The notes: a model not told the origin generated them from the letters alone. Counted from the first letter of the stretch, positions 36,790 through 48,256 are shown. The stretch: 64,000 bases of DNA from Paraescarpia echinospica (GCA_020002185.1 JAHLWY010000228.1:1-64000); one strand, 5' to 3'. Numbers and translations are program-made.

Positions 36790-37842
36790 AGATAATGTAA
36801 CTTTGAATGATTACTTGCCATGGAAGTTACGTAAACCGTCCTCGACATCTGATCAGTGGACAATTTACATTACTGATGAAGATATTGTAACTTTGAATGG
36901 TTACTTGCCATGGAAGTTATGTAAACCGTCTCCATCTGATCAGTGGACAACTTATATTACTGATAAAGATAGTGTAACTTTGAACGGTTACTTGCCATGG
37001 AAGTTATGTAAACCGTCCCCATCTGATCAGTGGACAATTTACATTACTGATGAAGATAGTGTAACTTTGAATGGTTACTTGCCATGAAAGTTATGTAAAC
37101 CGTCCCCATCTGATCAGTGGACAATTTACATTACTGATGAAGATAGTGTAACTTTGAACGGTTACTTGCCATGGAAGTTATGTAAACCATCCTCATCTGA
37201 TCAGTGGACAATTTACATTACTGATAAAGATAGTGTAACTTTGAACGGTTACTTGCCATGGAAGTTATGTAAACCGTCCCCATCTGATCAGTGGACAATT
37301 TACTTTACTGATGAAGATAGTGTAACTTTGAACAGTTACTTGCCATGGAAGTTATATAAACCATCCCCATCTGATCAGTGGACAACTTACATTACTGATG
37401 AAGATAGTGTAACTTTGAACGGTTACTTGCCATGGAAGTTATGTAAACCTTCCCCATCTGATCAGTGGACAATTTACATTACTGATGAAGATAGTGTAAC
37501 TTTGAACGGTTACTTGCCATGGAAGTTATGTAAACCGTCCCCATCTGATCAGTGGACAACTTACATTACTGATGAAGATAGTGTAACTTTGAACGGTTAC
37601 TTGCCACGGAAGTTATGTAAACCTTCCCCATCTGATCAATGGACAATTTACATTACTGATGAAGATAGTGTAACTTTGAACGGTTACTTGCCATGGAAGT
37701 TATGTAAACCTTCCCCATCTGATCAGTGGACAATTTACATTACTGATGAAGATAGTGTAACTTTGAACGGTTACTTGCCATGGAAGTTATGTAAACCGTC
37801 CCCATCTGATCAGTGGACAATTTACATTACTGATGAAGTGAG
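36790..37842. repeat. 87-bp VNTR, copy A (about 12 units)
   Basis: Each unit contains GATAGTGTAACTTTGAACGG, TTACTTGCCATGGAAGTTAT and CCATCTGATCAGTGGACAA. As 87 is 29 codons, the plus frame reads DEDSVTLNGYLPWKLCKPSP repeatedly; one unit has a TGA (37085-37087). It lies in an AP3D1 intron duplicate, antisense to the gene, so the frame is probably fortuitous. The left-most unit carries an extra ACA codon (SSTSDQW). Confidence 0.95.
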
Positions 37843-39118
37843 GCAGGTGTTGGGTTCATGACACACGTGAGACAGGTGTTGGGATCATTAGTGATTACAC
37901 ACCTGAGACAGGTGCTGAGTTCATGACAAACCTGGGACTGATGCTAGGTTGATGATACACCAGATACAGGTGTTGGGTTCATGACACACATGAGACAGGT
38001 TCATGACACACCTGAGACAGGTGTTGGGTTCATGACACGCCTGAGACAGGTGTTGGGTTCGTGACACACCTGAAACAGGTTCATGACAAACGTGAGACAG
38101 GTTTTGGGTTGATGACACATCTGAGACAGGTGTTGGGTTCGTGACACACCTGAAACAGGTGCTAGGTTCGTGACACACGTGAGGCAGGTGTTGGGTTCAT
38201 GACACACCAGAGACAGGTGCTGGGTTCATGACAGATCAAAGACGGGTGCTAGGTTCATGACACACATGAGACAGGTGTTGGGTTCATGACACATCTGAGA
38301 CAGATGTTGGGTTCATGACACACCTGAAACAGGTGCTAAGTTCATGACACACGTGAGACAAATGTTGAGTTCATTACACAGCTAAGACAGGTGCTGGGAT
38401 CATGACACACCTGAGACAGGTGCTAGTTTCATGACACACCTGAGACAGGTGTTGGGTTCATGACACATCTGAGACAGGTGCTTCGTTTGTGACACACGTG
38501 AGGCAGGTGTTGGGTTCATTACACACCTGAGACAGGTGTTGGGTTCATGACACATCTGAGACAGGTGTTGGATTTATGACCCCCCTGAAACAGGTGCTAG
38601 GTTCATGACACACGTGAGACAGGTGTTGGGATCATTTGTGATTACACACCTGAGACAGGTGCTGAGTTCATGACGAACCTGGGACTGATACTAGGTTCAT
38701 GATACACCAGATACAGGTGTTGGTTTCATGACACACATGAGACAGGTTCATGACACACCTGAGTCAGGTGTTGGGTTCATGACACGCCTGACACAGGAGC
38801 TAGGTTTCATGACAAACGTGAGACAGGTGTGGGATTCATGACACATCTAAGACAGGTGTTGGGTTCATGACACACCTGAAACAGGTGCTAGGTTCGTGAC
38901 ACACGTGAGGCAGGTGTTGGGTTCATTAAACACCTGAGACAGGTGTTGGGTTCATGACACATCTGAGACAGGTGCTAGGTTCATGACACACATGAAACAG
39001 ATGTTGGGTTCATTACGCACCTGAGACAGGTACTAGGTTCATGATACACGTGTTACAGGTATTGGGTTGATGACACACCTGAGACAGGTGCGAGATTCAA
39101 TACACACCTGAGACAGTT
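37843..39118. repeat. 30-bp splice-site-like minisatellite, array 1 (about 42 units)
   Basis: Plus-strand unit about GTTCATGACACACCTGAGAC followed by AGGTGTTGGG. On the minus strand each unit reads CACCTGTCTCAGGTGTGTCA, i.e. a pyrimidine-rich CAG followed by GT. It directly abuts the 87-bp VNTR: the last VNTR unit is cut at GATGAAG and continues as TGAGGCAGGTG. Confidence 0.95.
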
Positions 39119-39124
39119 GTTTGC

Positions 39125-39470
39125 GTGAATGCGAGCATACACATACATACATATATATATATATATAAATATATATATATATTATTTAGATTGGCAATAT
39201 GTAGACATTATGGTGCATGTGCTGAGAAAGAAGGACCACAACCACTGCCTGACAGCACCGACATGGACGCCGGAAGGAATAAGAAAAGTTGGTCGACCAA
39301 AAACAATGTGGAGAACCACAGTAGAAAAAGAACGAAAACAACTGGGCTGGGCAACTTGGAGCAATGCCAGACACGGCAAGATGGCGGAGTCGCACAGCAG
39401 CCTCATGGGCCACAAGGCCCAAAGAGGATAGGCAAGGTAAGATAAGACATTATGGTACAGGTAAGAACTA
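39125..39470 (+). mobile_element. LINE 3'-end remnant, copy 1
   Basis: After a TA-rich stretch the plus strand encodes the last part of an ORF2: HVLRKKDHNHCLTAPTWTPE, GRPKTMWRTTVEKERKQLGW and ATWSNARH. This is the C-terminus of RTE-like LINEs (GHVLRK...GRPKTTWRRTVE). It ends in AAGGTAAGATAAGACATTAT. This copy lacks 14 bp (GTAGCCGTTGACAG) present in the other copies, which shifts its frame. Confidence 0.87.
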
Positions 39471-40135
39471 CACATCACAGCGAAGATAGTATAGGATGCA
39501 CGGTTTTTAACGCAAACGCCTTTTAAGAGATTTGGATCTGCCTGTCTATATTCATACGTACTTCACCCAAGACAACTTTTCTAACAGTTTATTTGCACAA
39601 ATTTAACGGCAATATTTATTAGAGATTTAGCATAGATATCTTACGGAAGAATTTGATAAGTTTTTTGGTGAAAAACAACAAAAGCGATGACACGCACGAT
39701 TTGTGCCCCACCGTTAGGTATTACATGCTGAGACAGTTCTTTAAAAAATATTTTTTTTGGTGCATTAAACACAACAGCAATTAAAATGAGGCGGCTAATC
39801 AGTCAATAACAGCTGTATGTACGATGTTGTCATATTGGTTACTTTGATTCATCCATAATTTGAATGCAAAATGGATAGGGATTGTGCTTACCGATCACCC
39901 CTGCCGGTTACGTATTTACCTATCCAATCGACTCATAACCGATCGCATAAACACAAAAAGTGATGATGTAATATGCGCAGCGCGTTAGGGAAGGGAATCG
40001 AGATCAGTTTGCTTGCAGACACTCTATTGTTGCACTACAGGCCTATTACATTTTGATGGTGAAAACAGCACAACACAGTAGAAATATTCGAGAAATAAGT
40101 TTCTTGAGAGGCAATGTCAATAAATATTGAACATT
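39471..40135. other. No gene recognised
   Basis: AT-rich unique sequence between the LINE tail and the 59-bp array. No supported exon on either strand. Confidence 0.45.
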
Positions 40136-40139
40136 AGAG

Positions 40140-40665
40140 TTGAGTGAGTAACGACTCTACTCATGCTGCTGCGGACAAGTTTAGAGTTGAATGAGTATAA
40201 AGTGGTCTGAGACTACTCATGCTGCTGTGGACAAGTTTAGAGTTGAGTGAGTATAAAGTGGTCTGAGACTGTACTCATGCTGCTGCAGACAAGTTTAGAG
40301 TTGAGTGAGTACAAAGTGGTCTACGACTCTACTCATGCTGCTGCGGACAAGTTTAGAGTTGAGTGAGTATAAAGTGGTCTACGACTCTACTCATGCTGCT
40401 GCGGACACGTTTAGAGTTGAATGAGTATAAAGTGGTATACGACTCTACTCACACTGCTGCGGACAAGTTTAGAGTTGAGTGGGTATAAAGTGGTCTAAGA
40501 CTCTACTCATGCTGATGAGGAGCTTAGAGTTGAGTGGGTATAAAGTGGTCTAAGACTCTACTCACACTGATGCGGAGGAGTTTAGAGTTGAGCGAGTATA
40601 AAGTGGTCTAAGACTCTACTCACGCTGCTGTAGACGAGCTTAGAGTTGAGTGAGTCAAAGACATT
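40140..40665. repeat. 59-bp minisatellite, about 9 units
   Basis: Unit AGAGTTGAGTGAGTATAAAG, TGGTCTACGACTCTACTCA and TGCTGCTGCGGACAAGTTT. Later units have small deletions. Confidence 0.94.
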
Positions 40666-40817
40666 GAAGTTGAGGTCTTTGAGGTGACTCGAGGTAATGT
40701 TCGAGAAGATGATGGAGACGACGACCTGGCAGCTCTGCTCCAGACTCACTCGTCTCTCGTAAGTCTGAAACAATCAATGGTGGTCCAAATAACATTACTT
40801 GAATATGAAGAGTAATA

Positions 40818-41205
40818 TTTTATAGACATTTCCATGGCACTTTCCACAAAAATGTCAGAAATATTTAGTTACCAACATACCATATGCAAATTGATTATTA
40901 TTTAATGTCTGGCCTACTTTTCATATAAACTTAATACACTGCCAATTTGGTCAAGCAAGAACAATTAATATATTAGGTTTATGACACACCTAATACAGGT
41001 GTTGGGTTCATGACACACGAGACAGGTTCATGACACACCTGAGACAGGTGTTGGGTTACGTAAATATCCATTAAACCTTAAGTGTAAGACAAAATATTCA
41101 TTTCTAATCAACTAATGCATGGATTTAACACTGGATACCGTGAGGTAATATTAATATTTCTGACATTTTTGTGGAAAGTGCCATCTATAGAATATCAATT
41201 CTCAC
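40818..41205. repeat. Inverted repeat around a minisatellite piece
   Basis: The left arm at 40840-40876 contains GGCACTTTCCACAAAAATGT and CAGAAATATTT; the right arm at 41154-41185 is its exact reverse complement over about 28 bp. An outer stretch (CTATAGAATAT versus ATATTTTATAG) matches after an 8-bp gap. Plus-oriented 30-bp minisatellite units lie between the arms at 40975-41060. Confidence 0.88.
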
Positions 41206-41785
41206 GTGTCATGAAACCTAGCTCCTGTCTCAGGTGTGTCATGAACCTGTCTCATGTGTGTCATAAACCCAACACCTGTATCAGGTGTATCATGAACCTA
41301 GTATATGTCTCAGGTGTGTCATGAACCTAGCACCTATCACAAGTGTGTCATGAACCTAGCATCTGTCTCAGGTGTGTCATGAACCTGGCTCATGTGTGTA
41401 ATGAACCCAACATCTGTATCAGGTGTATCACCAACCTAGTATCTGTCTCATGTATGTCATGAACCCAACACCTGTCTCAGGTGTGTCATAAACCTTCTCA
41501 TGTGTGTAATGATCCCAACACCTGTATCAGGTGTATCATGAACCTAGTATCTGTCTCAGGTGTGTCATGAACCTAGCACCTGTCTCAGGTGCTTCATGAA
41601 CTCAGTACCTGTCTCAGGTGTGTAATCACTAATGATCCCAACACCTGTCTCATGTGTGTCATGAACCTAGCACCTGTTTCAGGTGTGTCATAAACCCAAC
41701 ACCTGTCTCAGGTGTGTCATGATCCTAGCACCTGTCTCAGGTGTGTAATGAACCCAACACCTGTCTCACGTGTCTCGCATGTAGC
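41206..41785. repeat. 30-bp minisatellite, inverted array (about 19 units)
   Basis: Same unit as 37843-39118 but reverse-complemented: CACCTGTCTCAGGTGTGTCA reads on the plus strand. This is the only array in the window in this orientation, and it follows the inverted repeat at 40818-41205. Confidence 0.93.
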
Positions 41786-42531
41786 ACAGTCAAAGGTTGT
41801 TTAAGAAAATGTGCACACATTTTCTGTTCTCATTTTGTCCCTACCACCCTTCCCCAGAATGGAAAGAAGAAAGAGACGAACTATGATAAAACTTTATTTG
41901 TTCACAAGGTACATATACCTAGCATGCATTTTGACTTAAAATAGTAGTGAATTGGAGTGAAGTAATAGCTGCAACATGTATATAAAACATCTGAATAATA
42001 TTCTTTATAATTTTGGCTAAATATGCTTTAACTTTTTCGAGTATACCCAAGTTATTTTATATATTATTTTATACATTAGTTATTTTATTTTAATTCTAGA
42101 TCATATCTTTATATTCCATTGATAATTATGTCTATTGCTGTTTTAAAGTTTCTCAGGTTCTGCCAGTGCAGTAGGGATTCCCAATACACATCATAGTTAC
42201 AGCCCACATGGAGGCATTCTGTTTGACACTGGGACAATGGCAGGCAGTGAGCCTACGCAAGTCCAATAAACAGGATTTTAGCATAATCTCTCCAATCACT
42301 GAAGAGAAAAAACAGCAGGCATGGGTGCTCATAAAAGGGATTGGAAGTTTGGAACAATGTCAAATGTCAGTAAAGCTACTACATCAGTACAGTTCAAAGT
42401 TCATGCCAATAGCAAACAGGCACAACTGTCATATAATTGACGTTTTCTACCGTAACAATAAGACTGAGTAAAAAATTGATCCTAAACTTCTAAAGAGAGA
42501 ACCTACTATTGCCATATTCGCGCAAGAAAAA
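41786..42531. other. No recognised gene; contains an unassigned 87-codon plus frame
   Basis: 42208-42471 (+) is an 87-codon frame with DFSIISPITEEKKQQAWVLI. I do not recognise it and it has no clear splice or promoter context. On the minus strand this is the 3' flank of the AP3D1-like last exon; an AATAAA at about 42085 on that strand could serve as a poly(A) signal. Confidence 0.35.
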
Positions 42532-42699
42532 TCAAATGGAGTAGTTTGTAGTATTTTCGGCAATGTGATTCATGTCAGAGGTCACTGGCATGTCATCAGG
42601 GGTCATTGGTTGGTCAGTACCAACGGCCGTGGCGATGAGGAGACTGGGACTGTCATCTTTGGAGTGGTGGTGGTGACCCTTCTTGCTCTTCTTCTCATG
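42532..42699 (-). CDS. AP3D1: AP3D1-like last exon, Lys/His-rich hinge
   Basis: Acceptor GTTGCCTCACAG, then 55 codons beginning HEKKSKKGHHHHSKDD and ending ENTTNYSI before TGA. Phase 0 fits the preceding exon. Family members continue into a C-terminal appendage; here the frame simply stops, so this is either a short isoform end or a truncation. A possible internal donor (GTTG|GTACTG) exists. Confidence 0.7.
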   Translation of the reverse strand, partial: HEKKSKKGHHHHSKDDSPSLLIATAVGTDQPMTPDDMPVTSDMNHIAENTTNYSI

Positions 42700-42714
42700 C
42701 TGTGAGGCAACAGA

Positions 42715-42910
42715 GATGAATATATTGATCTCTCTATTTCTTTCTCTCTCTCTCGTTCTCCCTCCATCCCTCCCTACCCTTCCCTCCCTCCCTCCCTCCC
42801 TCTCTGTCTCTCTCTCACTCCCTCTCTCTCTACCCCCCTCTCTCTCTCCCTCCCTTCCTCTCTCTCTTCCCCCTCTCTCTCTCTCTCTCACCTCCCCTCT
42901 CTCCCCCTCG
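42715..42910. repeat. (CT)n/(CCCTC)n polypyrimidine tract in AP3D1 intron
   Basis: About 190 bp of C/T on the plus strand, hence polypurine in the AP3D1 transcript, ending only about 35 nt before the 3' splice site of the last exon. Confidence 0.95.
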
Positions 42911-43280
42911 CACTGATGCAGCTACAAACCACTAATTTACATTGGTGTCATCTGGTGAATCACTACTCAACTGAATTAAAAAGAATACCAGAAAGTCACG
43001 CATATAAAAGACATGAAAGTAAATAACTCTAAAGAAACCTATTGTTGTGGCTTCTAAAATGCATCGTCAATTGGTGGATCAGAAGATAATGGTCTAAACA
43101 AGCCACTCAAGCCAACATATGAACATAGCAAGATGCGAGTAGACCTTGATGTCTCGAAGGAGATACACTTACAAGACTCCAGTTTAAGCGTGTTAATACG
43201 TAGATAACTCACCAACTGCTATATTTGAAAAAAATGAATATTTCTCCCCAACAAACACTCAACTGAATCGTCCTTCCTAC

Positions 43281-43443
43281 CTTCCTCTCCTTCTTGTCTT
43301 TCCTGTGTTTCTTCTCTCGTTCCTTCGTGTGTTTTTTCTACGGTGCTGTGGCGGCGGCCGACTCTGGTGGGGCATTCACACTGAGTGGAGACGGCAAAGT
43401 CTGGTACATGTGGACAGGCAGCACTTCCTCATCTTGCATTGGT
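43281..43443 (-). CDS. AP3D1: AP3D1-like exon, Lys-rich hinge, with in-frame TAG
   Basis: 163 nt between CTGTTTAG and GAAG|GTAGGAAG; phase 2 in, phase 0 out. It reads PMQDEEVLPVHMYQTLPSPL, then PPESAAATAP, a TAG stop next to an A6 run, then KKHTKEREKKHRKDKKERK. The flanking residues match the delta hinge before and after the stop, so the stop is an isolated lesion or an error near the homopolymer. Confidence 0.78.
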
Positions 43444-43484
43444 CTAAACAGGGGGAAGGGGACAGGAGGGTCAATACGGGTATT

Positions 43485-43680
<196 letters not shown>

Positions 43681-44126
43681 TATGTTGTGTGTAGGTGTGT
43701 TTGCAGTGCATGCATGAATGTGCGCATGCATACATGCTTTGCATTTGTATGTATGCATGCGTGCATCGTAGTTTTTCATGTGTATGTCACTTTGTGTGAG
43801 ACATGTGTGTTACATGTCTGTGATTCCCTGTCGTTTCCAACTAATATAAACTTTCAATAATAAAATATGCATTGTCTCTATAAATCATATTTTAATACAA
43901 ATTAACTATCACCAATTGGTACATTAGAGGCCAATGTTCTAAAGAAGCAAGTGAACACAGCATGAGGCAACTATATGTTAATATTCAGACTAGCTGACCT
44001 AGACAACCTGATCAACACACAAACACAAATTAATGTTTTTAAAGAATGGTCCATCACTGTGAAGCAATATGCCCCAAACCTGTGTTGGGCCCTTGACGGG
44101 AGAATAGAATGTAATAACACACTCAC

Positions 44127-44206
44127 TCATCCAGGTTAATGTTGAGAAGCCTATGTGGGTCATCCTTAGTACCCTTGAAGTCATCATCATCTGACATGTT
44201 GGCTCC
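44127..44206 (-). CDS. AP3D1: AP3D1 exon 'DDPHRLLNINLDE'
   Basis: 80 nt with acceptor TGTTTACAG and donor GA|GTGAGTG. Peptide GANMSDDDDFKGTKDDPHRL then LNINLD; phase 0 in, phase 2 out. It corresponds to the acidic DEDDKDPNDPYRALDIDLD segment of vertebrate AP3D1. Confidence 0.88.
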
Positions 44207-44396
44207 CTGTAAACACAGAGAACATCCATCCATGTACGTATACATATTTAACAAGATTTCCACCCAGAGAATTAACTCCAGATGGCAAACGAACTGATGC
44301 AAATGGCTTCCATGCAAGCCATTCATGCGCTAACGGGCACACTTTTGATGAATTCAACATTGGCAAAAAATAGTCCTCTAAGGGCCTTGTCCTCAC

Positions 44397-44543
44397 CTCT
44401 GGTACATCGTACTCGGTGTTGACAGAGATGACGGCGGAGGGATCATCGTCCGAGTCAGAGCTCGTGTCTCCTCTCCTTCCGTCTTCGTCTCTCCGCCTCC
44501 TGCTGACGCTGCAGCTGCAGGTACTTGTCCGACATCGACGTAC
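44397..44543 (-). CDS. AP3D1: AP3D1 exon 'SMSDKYLQLQ...SVNTEYDVPE', frameshifted
   Basis: 147 nt. The acceptor CTGTCTCAG|GTACG is supplied by the last unit of the 30-bp minisatellite; the donor is GAG|GTGAGGA. The first two thirds read SMSDKYLQLQRQQEAERRRR then KERRH; after one extra base the frame becomes SSDSDDDPSAVISVNTEYDV then PE. Both parts match AP3D1, so a single-base insertion near 44461 is present. The expected length for the flanking phases is 146 nt. Confidence 0.86.
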
Positions 44544-45045
44544 CTGAGACAGGTTCATGACACACCTGAGACAGGAGCTAGGTTCGTGACACCTGTGAGA
44601 CAGGTGTTAGGTTCATGACACATCTCAGATAGGTGTTGGGTTCATGACACACCTGAGACAGGAGCAAGTTTTGTGACACCCGTGAAAGAGGTGTTGGGTT
44701 CATGACACACCTGAAACAGGTGCTAAGTTCATGACTCACGTGAGACAGGTGTTGAGTTCATTACACACCTGAGACAGGTGCTGAGATCATGACACATCTG
44801 AGACAGGTGCTAGGTTTGTGACACACGTGAGGCAGGTGTTGGGTTCATTAAACACCTGAGACAGGTGTTGGGTTCATGACACATCTGAGACAGGTGCTAG
44901 GTTCATGACACACATGAAACAGATGTTGGGTTCATTATGCACCTGAGACAGGTACTAGGTTCATGATACACGTGTTACAGGTATTGGGTTGATGACACAC
45001 CTGAGACAGGTGCGAGATTCAATACACACCTGAGACAGTTGTTTG
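44544..45045. repeat. 30-bp splice-site-like minisatellite, array 2 (about 16 units)
   Basis: Plus units TTCATGACACACCTGAGACA followed by GGAGCTAGG. Its left end coincides with the AP3D1 exon boundary at 44543/44544. It is collinear with the end of arrays 1 and 3 and is followed by the same LINE tail. Confidence 0.95.
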
Positions 45046-45046
45046 T

Positions 45047-45400
45047 GTGAATGCGAGCATACACATACATACATATATATATATATATAAATATATATTA
45101 TTTAGATTGGCAATATGTAGACATTATGGTGCATGTGCTGAGAAAGAAGGACCACAACCACTGCCTGACAGCACCGACATGGACGCCGGAAGGAACAAGA
45201 AAAGTTGGTCGACCAAAAACAATGTGGAGAACCACAGTGGAAAAAGAACGAAAACAACTGGGCTGGGCAACTTGGAGCAACGCCAGACACGTAGCCGTTG
45301 ACAGGGCAAGATGGCGGAGTCGCACAGCAGCCTCATGGGCCACAAGGCCCAGAGGATAGGCAAGGTAAGATAAGACATTATGGTACAGGTAAGAACTATT
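45047..45400 (+). mobile_element. LINE 3'-end remnant, copy 2
   Basis: Same remnant as 39125-39470 but with the 14 bp retained, so the frame reads NARHVAVDRARWRSRTAA. Followed by about 165 bp shared with copy 3 up to the MITE. Confidence 0.87.
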
Positions 45401-45564
45401 AGCAAGTGAAAATGACAATATAATTGAGACATTTGGTTCATCTTCAAACAGGATAGGTCAGAATAATTACCGTCTTGTAATAAGTCCAACAAGTTTCTGA
45501 TAAGATATAGAAAATATTGTTCATGGCTCCAAGATTTGAATGGGCAGCAAGATTATCACTTGCT

Positions 45565-45710
45565 TTGGAGTGTTTAGTGGAAACTTGCAACGTTTCAATC
45601 CACCACCTGTGGATCTTGACCACGCGTTGATGTCATGTGACGTGGCTCAGATTTTGGTGGAATGATCGGGGGTGGATCGAAATGTTGCAAGTTTCCCCTA
45701 AACGCTCCAA
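45565..45710. mobile_element. 146-bp MITE with about 38-bp terminal inverted repeats, copy B
   Basis: The left end TTGGAGTGTTTAGTGGAAAC plus TTGCAACGTTTCAATCCACC is mirrored at the right end by GGTGGATCGAAATGTTGCAA then GTTTCCCCTAAACGCTCCAA (three to four mismatches). The core has no coding capacity. No obvious target-site duplication. Confidence 0.82.
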
Positions 45711-46169
45711 CGTGTTAATTATTGCGGCCCAAGTTTCTGATAGTTCTCAATAAAGTCTTGACTAATGACAGGTAACTTTGCCACACCTGTCCTAGTGGAA
45801 GTAGGCCAAAGAGGGTAACGAGTGCACACTACTCTAAATTAAATGTTTTTTTCTCCGACATAATATCATAACACAAAAGTATTTAGGGTAATTTTGACCC
45901 TGTTTTCTGTAGAAAGTGTTGACCAAATTAATTGAAAGTGTGTTTGCTACTTGCACACAAGGCCCTATACCTGAGTCTTTTCAAAATATGGGAAGTTTTT
46001 TCCTAAATTTATTTCTAGTTTGATAACTCAAAAGAAGACTATAAGCTGTGGTTAAGATGGGTGATTTCACGTCATATCACCCATAGTGTGGAAGGTAATA
46101 GCAGAAACTCTGGTGACTGGTGAACATGAGATGTTACAAAGACTAGCGGTGTGCTTTGAAGTGTCCTAC

Positions 46170-46251
46170 CTGGGACATGCAGTGGCATGGAGAGGTCTAT
46201 CTGTGAGATCGGCACGTCGCTGTTGTTGTTGTGATCCTCATGGTGACTGTC
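46170..46251 (-). CDS. AP3D1: AP3D1 exon 'QIDLSMPLHVPG', native copy B
   Basis: 82 nt with acceptor TTGTTTCAG and donor CCCAG|GTAGGAC. Peptide DSHHEDHNNNSDVPISQIDL then SMPLHVPG; phase 0 in, phase 1 out. The phase joins G|GT of the SMSDKY exon to give VPG-TSMSDKY, matching VPG-LPMSDQY of the vertebrate protein. Confidence 0.9.
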
Positions 46252-47806
46252 CTGAAACAACACATGCATATATAATGACAACTGTCTTGTCTTGTTGTAA
46301 TACTGGCCAACACTCCTGTGTTTGGGCATGCATGCTATCTAGGCATGTATGTTTGGAACCGAGTGTACAAGGGCTTGTTTAAATTGAGTGGATTTCCTGC
46401 CCCTTCAAAGATAATTACCATCAAACATAAAATAAAAAATATGGTGAAAAATTATCGACTATTCTTTCTTTAAAAAATTGAGTTCAATGGTTGTCTCCCT
46501 TTACACAACATCCACACTCAACAATATGATCATAAACATATTTTTGTGACATGTAATGGCACAAACAATATTTTATGCGGCAGTAGCAACGTAGGGGATA
46601 TGCAGGGATACAGCGAATTGTGAAAGCGGGCGTAATTTAACGTGGTAGCTGCATCTCCTGGTGGATTAGACCAGCACTAGCATGTGCGTATGAATAACCG
46701 TGTTACTGTCATGCGTGGAGTGATACCTAGCGCCTCGTGAAGCGCACAGCCGAGTTAATGTTTACAGATGGATGTGATCTGCTTGTGAGATCTTGGCTTG
46801 TAATTTAATTGTTAACTGTTGGATTGTTGTGTGGACCGCTAAGTGGATTCATGGTTTAATAAGCAGTTGTTTAATCCACCCTCATCCCTATACTACACAT
46901 GTATATATGTATGTCTGTATAATTTATAACAGAAGTCTGATTACATAAAATATAGTTCTTTGACGCTTTTTCCTGGACCAGATGGGTACACAAGGTTTTG
47001 CTTAGGTTTTTCCTCTCCACTGAATTTCAGTAGTGTACACAGGGTTTTTAGTGCGGTAAATAAAGTAGGGGTAGGCGGAGTGACCCCCACCGATACGGTG
47101 TGAATGGTAAATACCAGCCAGTAGGGATATAGTTAGTAGTTGTAGCAGGTAGCTGCTGGAGACAATTAAAGAAAATTGTTATAACTATTAGTGAGACTAC
47201 TAATAGGTCGGTGAATTGTAGATATTTTGTAGCAATACAATTGGGGCCGGCATGCTTGCTGTTAATGTGATTCGATTATTGTATTGATGGATACATAGTC
47301 TTTGTTACTTAATCAAAGTAAATGTTATTAAGTTGGCCTATTTCAATCTACACTGGACTTGCGTTGTTGCTCTGCATAAACCAGATTTCCTAATAAACAT
47401 CTACATGCTACAACAAAACTGATTTTAGTGCAATAAAATATGTATTCATAATATACTCAAGCTGGACAAACACGCCAACAGTTTCAGGGTAATCCACCAT
47501 TAAGAAAATCACTTTGCAAGTTTCTGCTCGCGAAATAACATCATTAACATTTGTGGGATAAAATCAAATTGCAATATCTGAAGCTGGGAAGAGTAGCGGC
47601 CAGTGTCTTGAAGCACTCATACATATGATCCTTCATATGAAAGGTAGTTACAGACATGTTTCTATGGCTGTTATGAGTAACAAATTCTATGTCAAATGTC
47701 CCTATAAGTTCCTGCAAACGAAGGGTCATATGTACGAATGTTTCATGAAACTGTCCCCAGGTGTAGAAGCTGATTGCAAGTAAAAAAGAACTGAGGTGAG
47801 AATTAC

Positions 47807-47884
47807 CTTGGGTCTTGCATTACCGTTCAGGTAGTTCAGGTAGTTCACGTTGTTCATATGTTCAAATTCTTTCTGCTGCAGCAT
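47807..47884 (-). CDS. AP3D1: AP3D1 exon 'QQKEFEHMNNVNYLN', native copy B
   Basis: 78 nt with acceptor TATAG after an A/T-rich stretch and donor CCCAAG|GTAATTC. Reads MLQQKEFEHMNNVNYLNYLN then GNARPK; phase 0 on both sides. Corresponds to REARKQEQANNPFYIKS in vertebrates. The T-run just before the acceptor differs in length among copies A, B and C. Confidence 0.87.
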
Positions 47885-48256
47885 CTATAAAAAAAAAAAC
47901 TTACTATTAGAAAAGGTGTTTGAAAAATAAATAAGTTACTTGGCGGCTTTCACTGGAGGTTTATGGAGTAACTTACTGCTATATTTGAATATCTAATTTA
48001 CACTATAAACAATGGGATAAACAAAAGAAACATATATCTATTAAATCACTAGTCATTTGAGTGAAGAGGTTCATTGGACTGCAAGGTTCAAATTGATAAT
48101 ATTTTTTGCTTATTTCCCAGTCAATTTACCTTTTTTGCTGTGTCTGCTATCAACAATCTTCACCAGATATTTAGCTACTTTTACATTGCAATGCTTGTCA
48201 CGTATTAGTTTGCTTAAAACAAAGATTGTGAACATGTCACACATGTATGCACATAC

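Larger units (their letters stand above)
33980..36790. repeat. Segmental duplication block, copy A
   Basis: From GTGTTAATTATTGCGGCCCA to the VNTR edge, this block is about 98-99% identical to 45711-48500 (copy B). Without its LINE, 59033-63898 is copy C and covers most of it. It includes three duplicated AP3D1 exons on the minus strand and AT-rich intron sequence. Open frames on the plus strand are not conserved features beyond the repeat itself. Confidence 0.95.

Noticed and set aside
37921..38207. Repetitive Cys-rich ORFs (MCHEPNTC...) in the 30-bp arrays, also at 55.0-57.3 kb
   Set aside because: The 30-bp period is ten codons, so long frames appear automatically; no start context, and the array is intronic.
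42208..42471. 87-codon plus ORF as a gene
   Set aside because: No recognisable motif, splice site or repeat relationship; left as unassigned sequence.
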